Origin: Onthophagus taurus
Lineage: Eukaryota; Arthropoda; Insecta; Coleoptera; Scarabaeidae
Assembly: GCF_036711975.1 (NCBI RefSeq)
Contig: NW_027248947.1
Coordinates: 620,001-684,000 of the forward strand
DNA length: 64,000 nucleotides
Direction: 5' to 3'
This document shows, in pieces, positions 62,056 to 64,000 of this stretch. Position 1 is the stretch's first letter; each line of letters opens with the position of its first letter. The notes under the pieces were generated by a model. The model saw only the letters and a program-made list of their open reading frames with translations, did no database searches and had not been told where the DNA came from. Both the position numbers and the translations under genes were made by a program.

Positions 62056-62908
62056 TACAACACCCTATTCTTCTCTAACGACGACGACGAAATTGGAACT
62101 TTAGGTTTGTTCGCGCTTATACTTAGGCATTTAATAAACCTTGTATCGCAACAATCAAATCGCGTTGGGACATATCGTAACGCTAGACGTCGACTGAAAT
62201 GTAAAACGGTAGCGATATATAATATAATATATAAATTTCAAATAACTTCCAATGAGAGACGAAGGCGACGCTCGTATGCTTATCAGCGGAAGTTGCTCCC
62301 CCGCGGAGCGATGACTTAATTGAAATAATAATACTTACCTTAAAAAATATGTTATTTATTACTGGTTCTTTATTACTGATTGAGGGTAGCAGGAGGAAAT
62401 CACACACAGAATTAATACGATAAATAAATGTTAACGATAAGTAGTGTAAGAATGCCGGTTCTAGACCGGAAGTTAATCCTGCCAATCCTGCGGTGACGTC
62501 ACGCCTCAATGTATTAGGTATAGGGGGGGATACCAACCAAAGTTTGGGGGGAAAAAATTAGGTTGGTATTAAAAGTAACTAGAGATCTAGGGATTTTTAG
62601 AAAATTAAATAGAAAAATTTAAATACAATGGCGCCACCTATGATTGAGTGGTGTAAGTACTAGATTTAGGAATTTTTTATAAAATTAAACAGAAAAATTA
62701 AAATATAATGACGCTAGCTATGATTGAGAATTGAACTGTAAATTAGCGTAACTTGAGCTGAAAAATTAAATGGTGGTGGTGGTGGGAATATGGGATTAAA
62801 AATAAAAAAAAAATCATTACATTTCAAATTAACAATAAATTATATTAGCATAATATATAAAAAAACCAATATATAATATAATCTGTGATTAACTTGAAAT
62901 GACTACAT

Positions 62909-63256
62909 TTAAGAAATAGATGCCGATGAAATTTCATCATTTGAACCAATATTCTTCTTCTTCTTCTTTATAAATTCAATCTTTTGCACAGTACATGTCT
63001 TGTTAAGTTCAAGTTCTCCAAGATATACCAAACACATTTCACGTAGTTCAACAATTTCAGCATCGGAAATCACTTCAGCAATACGTGTAGGTAGAAACAC
63101 AATAAATCCAGCTTCCAGTTCAACAATTACCGTAGGCCAAGCTCGGCTTGGAATACGTTTAGCTGCTACAATTGTATACGGTGTATGTAAATGTAAATCA
63201 CTCACTTTTTTCTTAGGTAAAAATTCACACTGTCCTAAACGATTTAGATGTTCCAT
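62909..63256 (-). CDS. Small Polinton-associated protein
   Basis: 115 codons, ATG 63256. YTIVAAKRIPSRAWPTVIVE, AGFIVFLPTRIAEVISDAE and MCLVYLGELELNKTCTVQKI give a compact beta-rich pattern ending in a lysine run. Proteins with the FxVFLPxR core are frequent in arthropod mobile DNA, and I link them to Polintons by context. Function unknown (single-stranded DNA binding is one guess). Confidence 0.6.
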   Translation of the reverse strand: MEHLNRLGQCEFLPKKKVSDLHLHTPYTIVAAKRIPSRAWPTVIVELEAGFIVFLPTRIAEVISDAEIVELREMCLVYLGELELNKTCTVQKIEFIKKKKKNIGSNDEISSASIS

Positions 63257-63366
63257 CTTTTCAATAAGCGGTGTATAAACTTCAAGTGAACAGTTTGGAG
63301 TGTAAGTTCGGAATGAATAAATTTCGCACCAGGCGGTAGAGATAATGTAACCGCAAAAAAAATAAT

Positions 63367-63600
63367 GTGGTTAGACGCAATAACATCTCTCTAAATAAAC
63401 AATTTTATAAAAAATTTCCAATAACAACTGTTGATAAAATTAAAAAAAATAAAATTATCAAAAGGAAAATTCGAGAAACAATAGATATTACTCACAGTAT
63501 AAAAAATAAATCGATCCTAAGTGTTCCCAACACATCCCAATGGTTGGTAAACCATGTTCTCCACAATCTCAATATGATTTCGATGGGCAACATCCCGTAA
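63367..63600 (+). CDS. Small lysine-rich ORF in Polinton 2
   Basis: 77 codons from an ATG-like start: NNISLNKQFYKKFPITTVDK, IKKNKIIKRKIRETIDITHS. Basic N-terminal half; unknown. It could be a chance ORF in AT-rich DNA. Confidence 0.35.
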   Translation: MVRRNNISLNKQFYKKFPITTVDKIKKNKIIKRKIRETIDITHSIKNKSILSVPNTSQWLVNHVLHNLNMISMGNIP

Positions 63601-63903
63601 AGCTCAAATACATGAATTCTTTTTTTAGTCTTAAATTCACAAAGAATTGATTGAAGATTTTAAAATTGCAAACGTATCGTCCTTTAAAGTCTCATTTTCA
63701 TAACGTTTAGGTATATAGACTTTAAAATCCTGCAATTGAATTAAAACAATAAAAAAAATCTCGATGGTGTAAATTAACATACTTACCAATGAGATTTGAA
63801 CCATAGCTAAAGTGTGATGTAAAGTAAAGCGAATAAACAATTAAGCCATCGAGAACTTTTCAATAAACTACAATAAATACGAATAAATTAACTTAAAATT
63901 AAA

Positions 63904-64000
63904 CTATGTACTATCGTCATTAATACTATAATGACCCCAAGCGAATGTATTAATTCCATTATTACAAATATATCGTTTGGAGTCATTTGGTGATAGAACC
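63904..64000 (-). CDS. C-terminal end of a gene running out of the window
   Basis: Minus-strand reading VLSPNDSKRYICNNGINTFA then WGHYSINDDST and TAG at 63904. The text (DxKRYI..GI.T.AWGHY) is protein-like and resembles the C-terminal end of proteins I associate with arthropod mobile elements. I cannot name it. 63601-63903 shows nothing certain. Confidence 0.45.
   Translation of the reverse strand, partial: VLSPNDSKRYICNNGINTFAWGHYSINDDST

Larger units (their letters stand above)
62440..64000 (+). mobile_element. Second Polinton, left end (continues beyond window)
   Basis: Starts AGTAGTGTAAGAATGCCGG then TTCTAGACCGGAAG, GTGACGTCA and CCAACC, the same order as the TIR of the 9.7-kb Polinton but clearly diverged. 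The left target copy would be ACGATA (62434-62439); the right one is outside. The interior holds Polinton-type ORFs. A TIR of unknown length covers at least the first 200 bp. Confidence 0.82.

Overview
This looks like arthropod (almost certainly insect) heterochromatin next to or inside a broken rDNA array. R1- and R2-type retrotransposons sit in 28S fragments at their classical target sites. Ty3/gypsy, Jockey, Penelope-like (PLE), Polinton/Maverick, Tc1/mariner-type and Helitron sequences are nested in one another. I see no cellular protein-coding gene; every gene-like region I recognise belongs to a mobile element, and most are broken.

Layout. 0-1.2 kb: a minisatellite with a roughly 30-bp unit, then a reversed 28S fragment. 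1.2-7.5 kb: a decayed R1 on the minus strand, bounded by 14-bp copies of the 28S R1 target. 7.53-7.61 kb: the 74 bp of 28S between the R1 and R2 sites, then an R2 3' end. 8.2-9.6 kb: copy A of an AT-rich family I call X. 9.8-13.2 kb: a LINE with an inverted 5' part. 13.2-14.7 kb plus 21.05-21.12 kb: an R2-clade ORF with a restriction-like endonuclease, split by a CsRn1-type gypsy element (14.74-21.05 kb). The 3' LTR of that gypsy is split by a 1.35-kb palindrome carrying two hammerhead ribozymes. 21.1-27.6 kb: an R1-clade element interrupted by a nearly complete PLE. 28.2-29.0 kb: an 18S rRNA fragment. 29.3-33.1 kb: a Jockey element. 33.1-33.5 kb: a hammerhead-bearing PLE terminus.

33.5-46.4 kb: a second gypsy on the minus strand, split by a 9.7-kb Polinton with 1.6-kb inverted repeats and a 6-bp target duplication. 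The Polinton keeps integrase (duplicated), packaging ATPase, protease, a pX-like gene and a PY-like gene, but has no DNA polymerase B and no recognisable major capsid gene. 46.8-48.4 kb: a mariner-superfamily transposon with an uninterrupted DD41D transposase. 48.5-54.4 kb: a Jockey fragment and a second PLE (minus) that carries a foldback element and X copy B. 54.4-55.4 kb: the N-terminal part of an R2-clade element with a U4-snRNA-like sequence at its 5' edge. 55.4-57.6 kb: a 5'-truncated R1 on the plus strand at the 28S R1 site. 57.6-58.2 kb: a 28S pseudogene. 58.6-59.7 kb: the same minisatellite as at the left end, in opposite orientation. 59.7-64 kb: X copy C, a Helitron fragment, two tandem arrays and the start of a second Polinton that leaves the window.

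Together the window reads as two divergently facing rDNA remnants enclosing about 55 kb of nested transposons. Target duplications give part of the nesting order: the palindrome is younger than the CsRn1 element, which is younger than the R2-clade ORF; PLE 1 is younger than the R1-clade element; the Polinton is younger than gypsy 2. The least expected signals are a structured, covarying module shared by the three X copies, the coding-free hammerhead palindrome, and the U4-like sequence fused to the R2 5' part. All identifications come from reading motifs by eye; no database search was run.
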